Assembly: GCF_000758585.1 (NCBI RefSeq)
Contig: NZ_CP009281.1
Coordinates: 1,426,001 to 1,490,000 of the forward strand
Reading direction: 5' to 3'
DNA from: Paenibacillus sp. FSL R5-0345
GTDB lineage: Bacteria; Bacillota; Bacilli; Paenibacillales; Paenibacillaceae
DNA length: 64,000 nucleotides
This document shows, piece after piece, positions 26,394 through 35,884 of this stretch. The first letter of the stretch is position 1. Each line of letters opens with the position of its first letter. The notes below the pieces were generated by a model. It did no database searches, had not been told where the DNA came from, and saw only the letters and a program-made list of their open reading frames with translations. The position numbers and the translations under genes were made by a program.

Positions 26394-26753
26394 ATGGCAA
26401 GAGTTAAGGGCGGATTTGTAGTTCGTCGTAGACATAAAAAAGTGTTGAAATTGGCAAAAGGTTATTTCGGTTCTAAACACCGCATTTTTAAAACAGCTAA
26501 AGAACAAGTAATGAAATCGATGGTTTACGCTTACCGCGACCGTCGTCAAACTAAACGTAACTTCCGCAGACTGTGGATCGTTCGTATTAATGCAGCAGCT
26601 CGTTTGAATGGTCTTTCTTACAGCAAGCTTGTATACGGCCTGAAATTGGCTGGTGTAGAAGTTAACCGTAAGATGTTGGCTGATCTGGCTGTAAATGATC
26701 TTAACGCATTCAACTCATTGGCTGGTATTGCCAAAGAGAAAATCAACGCGTAA
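26394..26753 (+). CDS. rplT: Ribosomal protein bL20
   Basis: 119-residue 50S assembly protein with the expected [21 protein letters not shown]-terminus, a long basic helix, and the C-terminal globular domain. This protein is also the likely repressor acting on the leader ahead of infC. The start ATG follows GGGAGG. The operon ends at a terminator 20 bases on. Confidence 0.98.
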   Translation: MARVKGGFVVRRRHKKVLKLAKGYFGSKHRIFKTAKEQVMKSMVYAYRDRRQTKRNFRRLWIVRINAAARLNGLSYSKLVYGLKLAGVEVNRKMLADLAVNDLNAFNSLAGIAKEKINA

Positions 26754-26772
26754 GTGTTGTGATATAATCGAA

Positions 26773-26812
26773 AAGCACCGTCTGCGTGTTGCCCATGCAG
26801 CGGTGCTTTTTT
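26773..26812 (+). terminator. Terminator of infC-rpmI-rplT
   Basis: AAGCACCG and CTGCGTG pair with ATGCAG and CGGTGCTT, followed by a T tract. Confidence 0.85.
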
Positions 26813-26881
26813 GTGCGGTATACAGTGTATAGAATGAAAGCTTGTTTAAGGAATGAGGAAAAAACTCTGCTTGATGCAGAG

Positions 26882-27424
26882 TTATTCCCAGTACTTCACA
26901 GTATTGAGTTCGGCAGCGAGTTTTTTGCTGATGGTTCTTCTCACTTTGCGCAGCTCAGAACGTTCATTAGCGGATTCATTGATCAGTTTCTCTTCATCGG
27001 TTTCCGGGATAATAGCAGGAACCGGAGTGGGAGTGCCATCCTCGCCGACTGCAACAAAGGTAAGAAATGAAGTGGCGGCTACGGCGCGCTCACCCGTATA
27101 TAGATTTTCTGAAATGATCTTTACAAATACCTCTATGCTTGTGCGTCCTGTCCAAGAAACGAAGGATTCGAAGCATACAGAGTCTGTAGGTCGGATAGGT
27201 CTCAAAAAGTCAACGGAGTCTGTAGAGGCTGTGACGACGTTAGCGCGGCAATGGCGCATAGCTGAAATGGAGGCTACTTCATCAATGCCACTCATAAGCT
27301 TGCCGCCAAACAATGTTTTGTGATTGTTGACATCATTAGGGAAAACGCGTCCTGTTTTGAAAACGCGTGATTCACGGCAATACTTAAAAGCCGGCATCGT
27401 TTGTGGATTTTTTTCATCGGTCAT
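26882..27424 (-). CDS. Acyl-CoA thioesterase, hotdog fold (YkhA-like)
   Basis: Hydrolyses acyl-CoA to free acid and CoA. 180 residues with a single hotdog domain: FPNDVNNHKTLFGGKLMSGIDE carries the conserved N...GG helix region, and STDSVDFLRPIRP is the next family block. The charged C-terminal helix ends in a KKLAAELNTVK stretch. The start ATG at 27424 lies nine bases after GGAAG; the longest frame adds 12 residues without support. Convergent with rplT. Confidence 0.88.
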   Translation of the reverse strand: MTDEKNPQTMPAFKYCRESRVFKTGRVFPNDVNNHKTLFGGKLMSGIDEVASISAMRHCRANVVTASTDSVDFLRPIRPTDSVCFESFVSWTGRTSIEVFVKIISENLYTGERAVAATSFLTFVAVGEDGTPTPVPAIIPETDEEKLINESANERSELRKVRRTISKKLAAELNTVKYWE

Positions 27425-27615
27425 ATCTGATAACTTCCTTTCAGTGCAAATACTAAGCAATCATGATAATAGAAAACGCATAAGTGTGCAATAATATTTG
27501 TAATGTGTTGGAATACTATACAGAAGAAATTAAGGTTTTCTAACATCACCCAAACATGATGATTACATGCCGTGTCATGGAAAGCGGTTACTTGCGAAAA
27601 AGTACAAATTATTAT

Positions 27616-27666
27616 TGACCTGAGGTCATTTATGGACTGGATTTTAGATTTTATTGCAGTTATAAT
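27616..27666 (+). promoter_or_regulatory. Promoter and 13-bp palindrome ahead of the BMP transporter operon
   Basis: TGGATT at 27638-27643, a 17-base spacer, and TATAAT at 27661-27666. The perfect palindrome TGACCTGAGGTCA lies at 27616-27628, ten bases upstream of the -35, a usual place for a regulator. The rest of the 307-base gap 27425-27731 shows nothing further; I see no purine-riboswitch core. Confidence 0.5.
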
Positions 27667-27731
27667 TTGATCTATGGAATGTCCAAGCAGAACACAGAAG
27701 ACATCCAATATTTTAAGGGGGATCACATTCA

Positions 27732-28784
27732 ATGAAAAAAGTTTTCAAACTATCTCTTGTAATGTTGCTGGCATTTACAGTAGTATTGGCGGGTTGCGGA
27801 AACAACAACGCTAAGAATGCTGCAAATGGCGAGACTAACGCAGGAACAAATGGTGGAACAAACGCTGGAAAAGATTTCAAATTTGGTATGGTTACTGACA
27901 TCGGTGGTGTTAACGATAAGTCGTTTAACCAATCCGCATGGGAAGCATTACAGGCTCTTGAAAAAGAAACTGGCACTTCCGTTAAATATTTGCAAAGTAA
28001 ATCCAATGCTGACTATGAGCCAAACCTTAACCAATTCGTTAAAGATGGCTACAACTTGACTTGGGGTATCGGTTTTGATCTTGGCGACGCAATTAAAAAG
28101 GTTGCTGGTGAGAACCCAAATGCTAACTTGGCAATTATCGATAGCGTTGTAGATGCTCCTAACGTTGCATCCGTTACTTTCTCTGAGAACGAAGGTTCTT
28201 TCTTGGTTGGTGTGGTTGCTGGTTTGACTACAAAAACTAACAAAGTAGCTTTCATTGGTGGTATGGAAAGCCCAGTAATCAAACGTTTTGAAGTAGGATT
28301 TAAAGCTGGTGTAGCGGCAGTTAACCCTGAAGCTAAAGTTACAATTACTTATGCAGGTGCATATGACAAACCGGATACTGGTAAATCCCTTGCAGCTACA
28401 TTGTACAACGATGGTAATGACATCATCTTCCCTGCTGCTGGTGCAACAGGAAATGGCGTATTTAACGAAGCTAAATCCCGTAACAAAGCCGGCGGTGCTA
28501 AAGTATGGGTTATCGGTGTAGACAAAGACCAATCCATTGAATTTGGTACAGACGTAACTTTGACTTCCATGATCAAACGCGTTGACGAAGCTGTGAAGAA
28601 GGTTTCCAAAGAAGTAATCGACGGTACTTTCAAAGGCGGTACTACAACTGTTCTTGGTTTGAAAGACAATGGTGTAGGTATCTCTGATACATCTAAAGTT
28701 AACGTTTCTGAAGAGATCTTGGCTAAAGTTGAAGATTTCAAAAAACAAATCATTGATGGAACCATTACAGTTCCTGCAGAGTAA
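27732..28784 (+). CDS. BMP family ABC transporter substrate-binding lipoprotein
   Basis: Captures nucleosides (PnrA/NupN group) at the cell surface. 350 residues with lipobox VLAGC (Cys22) and an Asn/Gly-rich linker. The BMP fold follows: FGMVTDIGGVNDKSFNQSAWE, then VWVIGVDKDQSIEF. Codon use is highly biased, as for an abundant protein. It is the first gene of a four-gene importer and is followed by a strong hairpin, consistent with extra transcript for the binding protein. By analogy with Bacillus NupNOPQ, guanosine and other nucleosides are the likely substrates. Confidence 0.93.
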   Translation: MKKVFKLSLVMLLAFTVVLAGCGNNNAKNAANGETNAGTNGGTNAGKDFKFGMVTDIGGVNDKSFNQSAWEALQALEKETGTSVKYLQSKSNADYEPNLNQFVKDGYNLTWGIGFDLGDAIKKVAGENPNANLAIIDSVVDAPNVASVTFSENEGSFLVGVVAGLTTKTNKVAFIGGMESPVIKRFEVGFKAGVAAVNPEAKVTITYAGAYDKPDTGKSLAATLYNDGNDIIFPAAGATGNGVFNEAKSRNKAGGAKVWVIGVDKDQSIEFGTDVTLTSMIKRVDEAVKKVSKEVIDGTFKGGTTTVLGLKDNGVGISDTSKVNVSEEILAKVEDFKKQIIDGTITVPAE

Positions 28785-28817
28785 TATCTCCCTTTAATTT
28801 ATCGGATATCAATAAGC

Positions 28818-28860
28818 AACAAGGAATAAGGCCGGTTATGCGCTGGCCTTATTCCTTGTT
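28818..28860 (+). terminator. Intercistronic hairpin after the binding-protein gene
   Basis: AACAAGGAATAAGGCCGG pairs almost fully with CTGGCCTTATTCCTTGTT around a seven-base loop, with almost no T tract after it. It is probably a partial terminator or an mRNA 3' stabiliser rather than a full stop. Confidence 0.6.
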
Positions 28861-28891
28861 AAAGCACTGGTTATAATAAGTTAGACACAGT

Positions 28892-28914
28892 TATACCGCC
28901 TTGAAAAGGGCGGT
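28892..28914 (+). other. Second intercistronic hairpin before the ABC ATPase gene
   Basis: TACCGCC and GGGCGGTA pair around a loop of about seven bases, with outer GACAC/GTGTC arms extending the stem. No T tract, so an RNA-processing or stability element is more likely than a terminator. Confidence 0.4.
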
Positions 28915-28964
28915 ACATCCGTGTCTACATGGTAGTTATATATTTCTGTGATGAGGGTGATTCC

Positions 28965-30503
28965 ATGAGTGCTGCGGCTCCAGTCGTAGAGTTGAAGCAA
29001 ATCACAAAACGATTTCCCGGTATTGTTGCTAACGATTCCATTAGCTTGACATTAAAGAAGGGTGAAATCCTTGCATTGCTAGGTGAGAATGGTGCAGGCA
29101 AATCTACTCTAATGAATATCGTATTTGGATTGTACCAACCGGATGAAGGTAGTATTGAAATCGACGGGAAACCGGTTATTATTGATAATCCCAATAAAGC
29201 GATTGAGCTTGGTATTGGTATGGTGCATCAGCATTTCAAGCTTGTGGAACCTTTTACGGTGACTGAGAATATCGTTCTTGGGATGGAGCCGAAGAAAGGT
29301 CTTAAAATTGACTATAAATCCGCTGCGGAACAGGTTCGGAAGCTATCGGAGCAATATGGCCTGCAAGTGAATCCAAATGCCGTTATTCATGACATTTCTG
29401 TAGGTATGCAGCAAAGGGTAGAAATTATGAAGACCCTGTACCGCGGAGCGGATATTCTCATATTTGATGAGCCGACTGCAGTACTTACGCCTCAAGAAAT
29501 TACGGAATTGATGGCGATTATGAAGCGGCTTGTTGCAGAGGGAAAATCTATTATCCTGATTACGCATAAGCTTAAAGAAATTATGCAAATATCTGATCGG
29601 GTCACCATTATTAGACGCGGAAAAGTAATCGATACCGTAAATACCGCAGAGACTAATCCGAATGAACTAGCTGAGAAGATGGTTGGACGTGGCGTAACCT
29701 TCAAGGTAGATAAGAAGGCTCCTGAGGTTGGCAAAACTGTACTCGAGCTGAAGGATGTGAACAGCAAGAGTAAAGATGGTGTCTCAGTGCTGGACGGCCT
29801 TAGCTTTGATGTGAAAGCCGGAGAAATTCTCGGAATAGCTGGTGTAGATGGCAATGGACAGAGTGAACTGATTCAGGCTATTACAGGTCTGCGTAAAATT
29901 GATTCTGGTTCTATTCAGGTGTCTGGGAACGAGATAGCTAATTTATCCCCGCGTAAGATTACGGAGATGAATGTGTCTCATATTCCAGAGGACCGTCATA
30001 AGCATGGTTTGGTGCTTGATTTCTCAGTAAGTGAGAACATGGTTTTGGAAACTTACTATAAGAGTCCATATAACAAAAATGGCTTTATGCAAAATGATGT
30101 CATTGATAAATATGCTGAAGGTCTTGTGGAGCAATTTGATGTGCGTACACCTTCAATTCAGACCAAAGCACGTTCTCTATCCGGCGGAAATCAACAGAAA
30201 GCGATTATTGCTCGGGAAATAGATAAAGATCCGACATTACTTATTGCAGCACAACCAACACGCGGTCTAGATGTTGGGGCTATCGAGTTTGTTCAAAAGC
30301 AGCTTATCGCACAGCGTGACCAAGGAAAAGCTGTATTGCTCATTTCGTTTGAATTGGACGAGATTATGAATGTATCAGACAGAATTGCTGTTATCTATGA
30401 AGGCAAAATTGTCGGTGAAGTGTTCCCGCAGGATACGAATGACCAGGAACTGGGTCTTATGATGGCAGGCAGCTTGAAGCGGGGAGGTAAGGCAGTTGAA
30501 TAA
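28965..30503 (+). CDS. BMP-type ABC transporter ATP-binding protein, two cassettes
   Basis: 512 residues: two fused ATPase domains of the RbsA/NupO kind. The first has Walker A GENGAGKS and a divergent signature SVGMQQR. The second has a degenerate Walker A (GVDGNGQSE), a canonical LSGGNQQK, and Walker B ending in LLIAAQPTRGLD, where Gln replaces the catalytic Glu. The same substitution is my recollection of YufO-like proteins. The start ATG at 28965 follows GAGGGTG; the longest frame starts 36 bases earlier. Powers the two permeases that follow. Confidence 0.94.
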   Translation: MSAAAPVVELKQITKRFPGIVANDSISLTLKKGEILALLGENGAGKSTLMNIVFGLYQPDEGSIEIDGKPVIIDNPNKAIELGIGMVHQHFKLVEPFTVTENIVLGMEPKKGLKIDYKSAAEQVRKLSEQYGLQVNPNAVIHDISVGMQQRVEIMKTLYRGADILIFDEPTAVLTPQEITELMAIMKRLVAEGKSIILITHKLKEIMQISDRVTIIRRGKVIDTVNTAETNPNELAEKMVGRGVTFKVDKKAPEVGKTVLELKDVNSKSKDGVSVLDGLSFDVKAGEILGIAGVDGNGQSELIQAITGLRKIDSGSIQVSGNEIANLSPRKITEMNVSHIPEDRHKHGLVLDFSVSENMVLETYYKSPYNKNGFMQNDVIDKYAEGLVEQFDVRTPSIQTKARSLSGGNQQKAIIAREIDKDPTLLIAAQPTRGLDVGAIEFVQKQLIAQRDQGKAVLLISFELDEIMNVSDRIAVIYEGKIVGEVFPQDTNDQELGLMMAGSLKRGGKAVE

Positions 30504-31569
30504 GTTCAAAAAAATCTTCACAACTGACAGCTATATCGTTCCTCTTGTCGCCATCGTACTTGGTTTTCTTGTGGGAGCAATAGTTATGCTTATGGGTGGT
30601 TATGATCCGATAACTGCTTACTCCGCACTGTTCTCACGTGTATTTGGTAACTTGTACAACTTTGGTGAAGCCGTGCGCGAAATGACGCCATTAATGCTCA
30701 CTGGTTTAGCCGTAGCCTTTGCATTCCGTTCAGGGATGTTTAATATCGGGGCAGACGGACAAGTGATGATTGGTATGACAGCTGCAACCGTGGTGGGCAT
30801 TAAATTTGCAGCCTTGCCAGGATTCATATTGGTTCCGCTTGCTGTTATTATAGCAGGGTTATGTGGAGGTCTGTGGGCTGGTATCGCTGGCTACTTGAAG
30901 GCCAAACGTGGGATTAATGAAGTTATTACCACGATCATGTTAAACTGGGTTGCTCTGTACTTGTCGAATTATATTGTAAGAGCATTTCTGTTACTCCCGG
31001 GACAGAATCGTTCCGAGGATATTCCAGCTTCACTTTCTATGACGTTCTTGAATTCGTTATTTGACAATGCACGTCTGCACTGGGGAACAGCTATTGCCCT
31101 TGCCGCAGCAGTATTCTTCTATGTCTACTTATGGAAGACTAAGCAAGGATATGAAATGCGTGCTGTTGGTTACAATCCTCATGCTGCCGAGTACGCAGGT
31201 ATGAATGTTGGCCGTAACGTTGTAAAAGCAATGTTCATAAGTGGAGTATTTGCAGGGTTGGCCGGAGCAGGGGAGGTACTGGGTGTATTCCATTATCAAT
31301 CTGTGTTCGCGGCATCACCAGGATATGGTTTTGATGGTATCGCAGTGGCTCTACTTGGTTTAACACATCCACTTGGTGTTGTTCTTGCTGCGATTCTCTA
31401 TGGTACGTTGACTTATGGTTCTGCAGGAATGAGTTTTGCTGCAGATGTTCCTCCAGAGCTTATTCGTATCGTTATAGGTTCAATCATATTCTTTATTGCG
31501 GCACAAGGGATTGTGCGCTGGGTGCTTAAGCCCTTTTACTTCAAGCGCAAGAAAGAGAAGGTGTTATAG
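30496..31569 (+). CDS. BMP-type ABC transporter permease 1
   Basis: 357 residues, eight to ten membrane helices, BPD_transp_2 family (branched-chain/ribose-like permeases, NupP type). It contains GMFNIGADGQVMIG, a conserved segment of this group, and FDGIAVALLGLTHPLG near the C-terminus. The start is TTG at 30496, overlapping the ATPase gene by eight bases, with GGAGG just upstream inside that gene. Forms the translocation pore with the next protein. Confidence 0.93.
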   Translation: MNKFKKIFTTDSYIVPLVAIVLGFLVGAIVMLMGGYDPITAYSALFSRVFGNLYNFGEAVREMTPLMLTGLAVAFAFRSGMFNIGADGQVMIGMTAATVVGIKFAALPGFILVPLAVIIAGLCGGLWAGIAGYLKAKRGINEVITTIMLNWVALYLSNYIVRAFLLLPGQNRSEDIPASLSMTFLNSLFDNARLHWGTAIALAAAVFFYVYLWKTKQGYEMRAVGYNPHAAEYAGMNVGRNVVKAMFISGVFAGLAGAGEVLGVFHYQSVFAASPGYGFDGIAVALLGLTHPLGVVLAAILYGTLTYGSAGMSFAADVPPELIRIVIGSIIFFIAAQGIVRWVLKPFYFKRKKEKVL

Positions 31570-32526
31570 ATGGATCTGCAGACGTTAGGTCAACTGCTTA
31601 ATACAACGCTTGTTTTTTCCACAGCGCTTATTTTTGCCTCACTTGGCGGCATCTTCTCTGAACGCTCCGGTGTCGTAAATATTGGACTTGAAGGTTTGAT
31701 GATGTTTGGTGCTTTTGCCGCAGCAGTGGGCGGTTATTATGCTCAAGATGCTGGGATGGGTGAATGGGCTCCTTGGATTGGCGTACTATGTGCTATGGCC
31801 GTCGGGGTAATTGGTTCACTAATTCATGCAGTTGCAGCTATTACCTTTAAATCGGATCAGACGATCAGTGGTACGGTTATTAACTTTTTAGCCGCAGGCA
31901 GTACGCTCTACATGGTAAAGCTGCTGTTTGATGGATCTGCTGAAACTCCACTAATCGATGGGTTTAACAAGGTTTCAATTCCTGGACTCTCCAAAATCCC
32001 AGTGATCGGTGAAGGGATATTTAATTCCTATCCGACCACTTATCTGGCCATTGTGCTGGTTATTGTTATTTATTTCGTTTTGTTTAAAACGCCATTTGGA
32101 CTGCGTTTACGCGCAGTAGGTGAACATCCTAGTGCTGCAGACACCTTAGGGGTCAAGGTGAAGCGGATGAGATATATCGGCGTAATGCTGAGTGGATTGC
32201 TGGCTGGTATCGGTGGTGCTACAATCACTCTAACTACAACCGGAACCTTTGGACATAATACGATTTCAGGTCAAGGTTTTATCGCTATTGCAGCGATGAT
32301 CTTTGGTAAGTGGAATCCGCTTGGTGCCTTTGGCGCTGCTGTATTCTTCGGATTCTCTCAAGCGATCCGTAACTACGTACAATTGTTTGAATGGTCAAAG
32401 GACATTCCACAAGAGTTTATCTTTATGATTCCTTACGTATTAACGATCATTGTATTGGTGGGTGCTGTAGGTCGTTCCGCTGCTCCTAAGGCATTAGGTC
32501 AGCCTTACGATCCTGGTAAACGCTAG
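31570..32526 (+). CDS. BMP-type ABC transporter permease 2
   Basis: 318 residues, the second pore subunit (NupQ type), with FSERSGVVNIGLEGLMMFG near the N-terminus and about eight helices. The ATG directly abuts the TAG of permease 1, so the two are translationally coupled. Ends at a strong terminator. The substrate inference (purine nucleosides) is as for the binding protein. Confidence 0.93.
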   Translation: MDLQTLGQLLNTTLVFSTALIFASLGGIFSERSGVVNIGLEGLMMFGAFAAAVGGYYAQDAGMGEWAPWIGVLCAMAVGVIGSLIHAVAAITFKSDQTISGTVINFLAAGSTLYMVKLLFDGSAETPLIDGFNKVSIPGLSKIPVIGEGIFNSYPTTYLAIVLVIVIYFVLFKTPFGLRLRAVGEHPSAADTLGVKVKRMRYIGVMLSGLLAGIGGATITLTTTGTFGHNTISGQGFIAIAAMIFGKWNPLGAFGAAVFFGFSQAIRNYVQLFEWSKDIPQEFIFMIPYVLTIIVLVGAVGRSAAPKALGQPYDPGKR

Positions 32527-32558
32527 ATCTTTTCGATTTTTTGCTTATATCATTATCA

Positions 32559-32598
32559 AGCCGTATTTCCGGACTTTTCCGGAGATACGGCTTTTTTT
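32559..32598 (+). terminator. Terminator of the nucleoside importer operon
   Basis: AGCCGTATTTCCGG pairs with CCGGAGATACGGCT around a six-base loop, followed by seven T. Confidence 0.85.
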
Positions 32599-32726
32599 GT
32601 TAGGATCGATATGGATAAACATTAAGAGGTAAGGGCAAGTGTACAGGCGAAGGTACTTTTGTGCGAATAAACTGTTTTGAAGATGGCGGGAATCAGAGGC
32701 ATGCAAAACTTTTTGGAGGGGATATT

Positions 32727-33080
32727 ATGACTAAGCCAGTTACGAAAAAGCAGGTTATGAGGCTCATAGGTAAACAGATCATCGCTGTGAAAAAAGATGG
32801 CACACAGGTTACAGGAAAGTTGCTTCGTGTATCAGGAAATCGTCTTATTTTGCAACGTGTAAGTGGTAAAAAAGTACAAACTAAAGCAATCATTCCATTA
32901 GTGTTGTTTGATTTGCTCGCCATTGGTACTGCCCCTTATGCTTATGGTGGAGGTTATGGCGGTGGCTATGGAGGAGGCTATGGTGGAGCTACACCTTATG
33001 GTGGCGGTTACGGATATGGAACTCCTTATGGAGGTTATGGGTACGGAGGCACACCATATTCACCTTTTGGATTCTTTTGA
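32727..33080 (+). CDS. Small protein with SH3/LSm-like head and Gly-Tyr-rich tail
   Basis: 117 residues. Residues 1-60 hold a compact beta-rich domain (LIGKQIIAVKKDGTQVTGKL) reminiscent of LSm/SH3-type barrels, followed by a hydrophobic stretch IIPLVLFDLLAIG. Residues from about 70 are a tail of GGGY repeats mixed with TPY units. The start ATG follows GGAGGGG; the longer frame has no site. It stands alone. Such tails often mark spore-coat or surface proteins in Bacillales, but this one is not recognised as a named family. Confidence 0.75.
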   Translation: MTKPVTKKQVMRLIGKQIIAVKKDGTQVTGKLLRVSGNRLILQRVSGKKVQTKAIIPLVLFDLLAIGTAPYAYGGGYGGGYGGGYGGATPYGGGYGYGTPYGGYGYGGTPYSPFGFF

Positions 33081-33102
33081 GTTCCGATAAGTGCTGCTTT
33101 GG

Positions 33103-33549
33103 CTAGGAGAATCGTTTCTCAAGCTCGTAACAAAAACTTAGCGATTGATAACGGGCTACGCTGTAGCCCAATTTTCGATAAAAGGCTAGCGCTGCTGCAT
33201 TCCCTAGATCGACAGATACCTTAGAACGATGACAACCGCGAGAAAGTGCAAATCTTTCTGCCCGATCCATAAGCATATTTCCCAAGTGTTTTCGCCGAGC
33301 ATCTGGTGCAATGGCTAGCATATCGATGTAGAGTAAATCACCATGCAGCAAGAAATGGACAAACCCGTTTGGATCGCTTTCATAGTCGGGACAGGTGACA
33401 AGTGTGATTCCGTGTCCTAGACGACGGGGTAAATCCTTTTTGATTTTAGTGATTTCAGTTTGCGGCAGATGAGATAATGGAACGAGCTGTCGCTCGATTA
33501 AATCAAAAATAACAACGTCATCCTGCTTCGGTCGACGATAACGAATCAT
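33103..33549 (-). CDS. GNAT family N-acetyltransferase
   Basis: 148 residues. The acetyl-CoA site is in IDMLAIAPDARRKHLGNMLMD (RxxGxG-like with Lys), and motif B is DLGNAAALAFYRKLGYSVARY. The N-terminal half is longer than in minimal GNATs. The start at 33549 follows AAGGGG; the longest frame adds six residues. Convergent with the Gly-Tyr-rich gene and divergent from the T-box promoter. Substrate unknown. Confidence 0.85.
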   Translation of the reverse strand: MIRYRRPKQDDVVIFDLIERQLVPLSHLPQTEITKIKKDLPRRLGHGITLVTCPDYESDPNGFVHFLLHGDLLYIDMLAIAPDARRKHLGNMLMDRAERFALSRGCHRSKVSVDLGNAAALAFYRKLGYSVARYQSLSFCYELEKRFS

Positions 33550-33654
33550 AGAGCGTCCCCTTTCCACGCATTGTCGTACATCATATGTTGGGAGAGGGGC
33601 AGGCGTTCCGAGAGGGTAGAAGCAGGAGTTGTGACGATTTTAAAAATAAGGGTA

Positions 33655-33683
33655 TTGACTATCCGTGATAGGAATCATATAAT
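33655..33683 (+). promoter_or_regulatory. Promoter of the ilvB-ilvN-ilvC-leuA operon
   Basis: TTGACT at 33655-33660, a 17-base spacer, and TATAAT at 33678-33683, immediately upstream of the T-box leader. Confidence 0.8.
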
Positions 33684-33689
33684 GTGTCT

Positions 33690-34056
33690 AAACATTTTAA
33701 CGAACATACATGTATCGGCAATGATGAGGACGAAGTTTTAAGGGCTCTTTTGCTCAGAGAGTGTGAGGATTTGCTGCAACCTCCACCGAAATCCCTTATA
33801 TACGAGCTCACCTCGGAGCTGTTTCCCTGAAAGGTCCACTGGCTAGAGTGGTGGAATTATTAGGGGGAATCGTTTAGTCCGCGTTACGGACTTCAGGTTA
33901 CAGAGATTAGGGCCCTTGCCTACATCGATGGATTTTTGTATACCTGATAAGGCGTTGCATCGCGAGATGTAATGCAAACATGGGTGGTACCACGGAAGAT
34001 CAACCTTTCGTCCCTCACGCGCTAATACTGTGCGTGGGAGGCGGAAGGTTTTTTTG
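33690..34056 (+). promoter_or_regulatory. T-box leader (leucine-type specifier) controlling ilv-leu genes
   Basis: Leader RNA that senses uncharged tRNA. Stem I begins near GATGAGGACGAAGT, the distal part holds AGAGAGT and a TTGCTGCAA loop, and the specifier region reads CGAGCTCACC with CTC (Leu) at 33807-33809. The T-box core TGGTACCACGG is at about 33985-33995, and the competing terminator is at 34002-34055 (AACCTTTCG... against ...CGGAAGGTT, then seven T). The specifier call is by eye. Confidence 0.88.
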
Positions 34057-34139
34057 TTTTATAAATAACTATTTGCTGATGTATAGAGGACGGTCCGTCA
34101 TTTGCATAATGAATGTTAAATATCGGAGGAGGAATACTG

Positions 34140-35882
34140 ATGAGCGCGCAAATACCGGAATTACGGTCTACAGAGCAGCTAAAAGAAAAATGGATGGAGC
34201 CGGAAGTTATTACCGGTTCGGAAATACTACTCCGCAGCCTTGTATTGGAGGGTGTAGACACAGTATTCGGATATCCAGGTGGAGCTGTATTGTACATTTA
34301 TGATGCATTGTACGGTTTTACGGATTTCAATCACGTGTTAACACGTCATGAGCAAGGAGCGATTCATGCAGCTGACGGTTACGCTAGAGCAAGTGGCAAA
34401 CCAGGGGTGTGTATCGCAACCTCGGGTCCTGGCGCAACAAACCTTGTAACAGGTATTGCTACAGCATATATGGACTCCACTCCATTGGTCGTAATCACAG
34501 GTAACGTTTTCTCAAGCCTGATCGGTACAGATGCTTTCCAGGAAGCAGACATTACTGGAATCACGATGCCAATCACTAAACACAGCTACTTTGTAAGAGA
34601 TGTTGAGGATCTCCCTCGCGTAATACATGAAGCTTTCCATGTGGCGAATACCGGTCGTAAAGGTCCAGTATTGATCGATATACCGAAAGATGTGTCGGCA
34701 GCAAAGACGTTGTTCACACCAGTGAAGACCGTAAATCTTCGTGGCTACAACCCTTGTACAGTTCCAAACAAACTGCAGCTTGATAAACTGGTTCGTGCGA
34801 TTGAGGTTGCTGAACGTCCGATTATCATTGCAGGTGGTGGAGTTATCTATTCCGGAGCACATGAGGCTATGTTCGAATTCGTGAAACGGACAGAGATTCC
34901 AATAACTACAACCTTGCTGGGACTTGGAGCCTTCCCAAGTGCTGAAGAGCTTTGGATGGGAATGCCAGGTATGCATGGCACATATACCGCAAACAATGCG
35001 ATTCAGCAATGCGATCTGCTCATTAATATCGGTGCCCGCTTCGATGACCGTGTTACGGGTAGGCTGGACGGCTTCGCGCCAAAAGCCAAGATCGTGCATA
35101 TCGATATCGATCCTGCAGAAATCGGAAAAAATGTATCGCCTGATATTCCGATCGTTGGAGATGTAAAAACTGTACTGGAAATGCTGATTCCTGAGGTTGG
35201 CCGTGCATCTAAGGCTGATGCTTGGAGAACGCATATCGCGCAGTCGAAGCTTGATCAGCCACTTCGGTATAAAGATTCGGAGACAGAGCTTAAACCACAA
35301 TGGGTTATTGAAATGATTAATGACACCACTAATGGTGAAGCGATTGTTACTACGGACGTTGGCCAGCATCAAATGTGGGCAGCACAATATTACAAGTTCA
35401 ATCATCCGCGTTCATGGATTACTTCAGGTGGTCTTGGAACGATGGGCTTCGGATTCCCATCAGCTATCGGTGCGCAAATGGCACATCCTGAACGGTTGGT
35501 AGTATCGATTAACGGGGATGGCGGTATGCAAATGTGTTCCCAAGAGCTGGCGATTTGTGCGATTAACAATATACCTGTCAAAATCGTTGTTATTAATAAT
35601 CAAGTGCTTGGAATGGTTCGCCAATGGCAGAATCTTATCTATGACAAACGTTATAGCTATACAGACCTTGCAGGTAGTCCGGATTTCGTTAAGCTGGCTG
35701 AGGCCTATGGTGTAAAAGGTCTACGGGCGACGAATAAGGAAGAAGCACGTGATGCATGGCAGAAAGCTCTGGAAACACCGGGTCCAGTATTGGTAGAATT
35801 CGTTGTTCCAAAAGACGAGAATGTCTACCCGATGGTAACTCAAGGTTCAACCATCGATCATATGCTGATGGGGGATGAATAA
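34140..35882 (+). CDS. ilvB: Acetolactate synthase large subunit
   Basis: First common step of valine, leucine and isoleucine synthesis; uses thiamine diphosphate. 580 residues with all three TPP-enzyme domains: the PYR domain opens with [10 protein letters not shown] and the catalytic Glu segment, and the PP domain has [14 protein letters not shown] and [13 protein letters not shown]. The start ATG at 34140 follows GGAGGAGG. It is directly followed by the regulatory subunit three bases on. Confidence 0.97.
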   Translation: MSAQIPELRSTEQLKEKWMEPEVITGSEILLRSLVLEGVDTVFGYPGGAVLYIYDALYGFTDFNHVLTRHEQGAIHAADGYARASGKPGVCIATSGPGATNLVTGIATAYMDSTPLVVITGNVFSSLIGTDAFQEADITGITMPITKHSYFVRDVEDLPRVIHEAFHVANTGRKGPVLIDIPKDVSAAKTLFTPVKTVNLRGYNPCTVPNKLQLDKLVRAIEVAERPIIIAGGGVIYSGAHEAMFEFVKRTEIPITTTLLGLGAFPSAEELWMGMPGMHGTYTANNAIQQCDLLINIGARFDDRVTGRLDGFAPKAKIVHIDIDPAEIGKNVSPDIPIVGDVKTVLEMLIPEVGRASKADAWRTHIAQSKLDQPLRYKDSETELKPQWVIEMINDTTNGEAIVTTDVGQHQMWAAQYYKFNHPRSWITSGGLGTMGFGFPSAIGAQMAHPERLVVSINGDGGMQMCSQELAICAINNIPVKIVVINNQVLGMVRQWQNLIYDKRYSYTDLAGSPDFVKLAEAYGVKGLRATNKEEARDAWQKALETPGPVLVEFVVPKDENVYPMVTQGSTIDHMLMGDE

Positions 35883-35884
35883 CA

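Noticed and set aside
27425-27731. Purine riboswitch ahead of the nucleoside importer
   Set aside because: I looked for the conserved purine-aptamer core and paired loops and did not find them; only a promoter and palindrome are supported.
27948-28748. 266-residue minus-strand ORF
   Set aside because: Antisense to the BMP lipoprotein gene, whose strong codon bias creates long open antisense frames. Composition (Phe, Cys, Ser) is not protein-like.
34512-35405. 297-residue minus-strand ORF
   Set aside because: Lies wholly inside ilvB in antisense; Cys/His/Phe-rich composition typical of shadow frames, no known motif.
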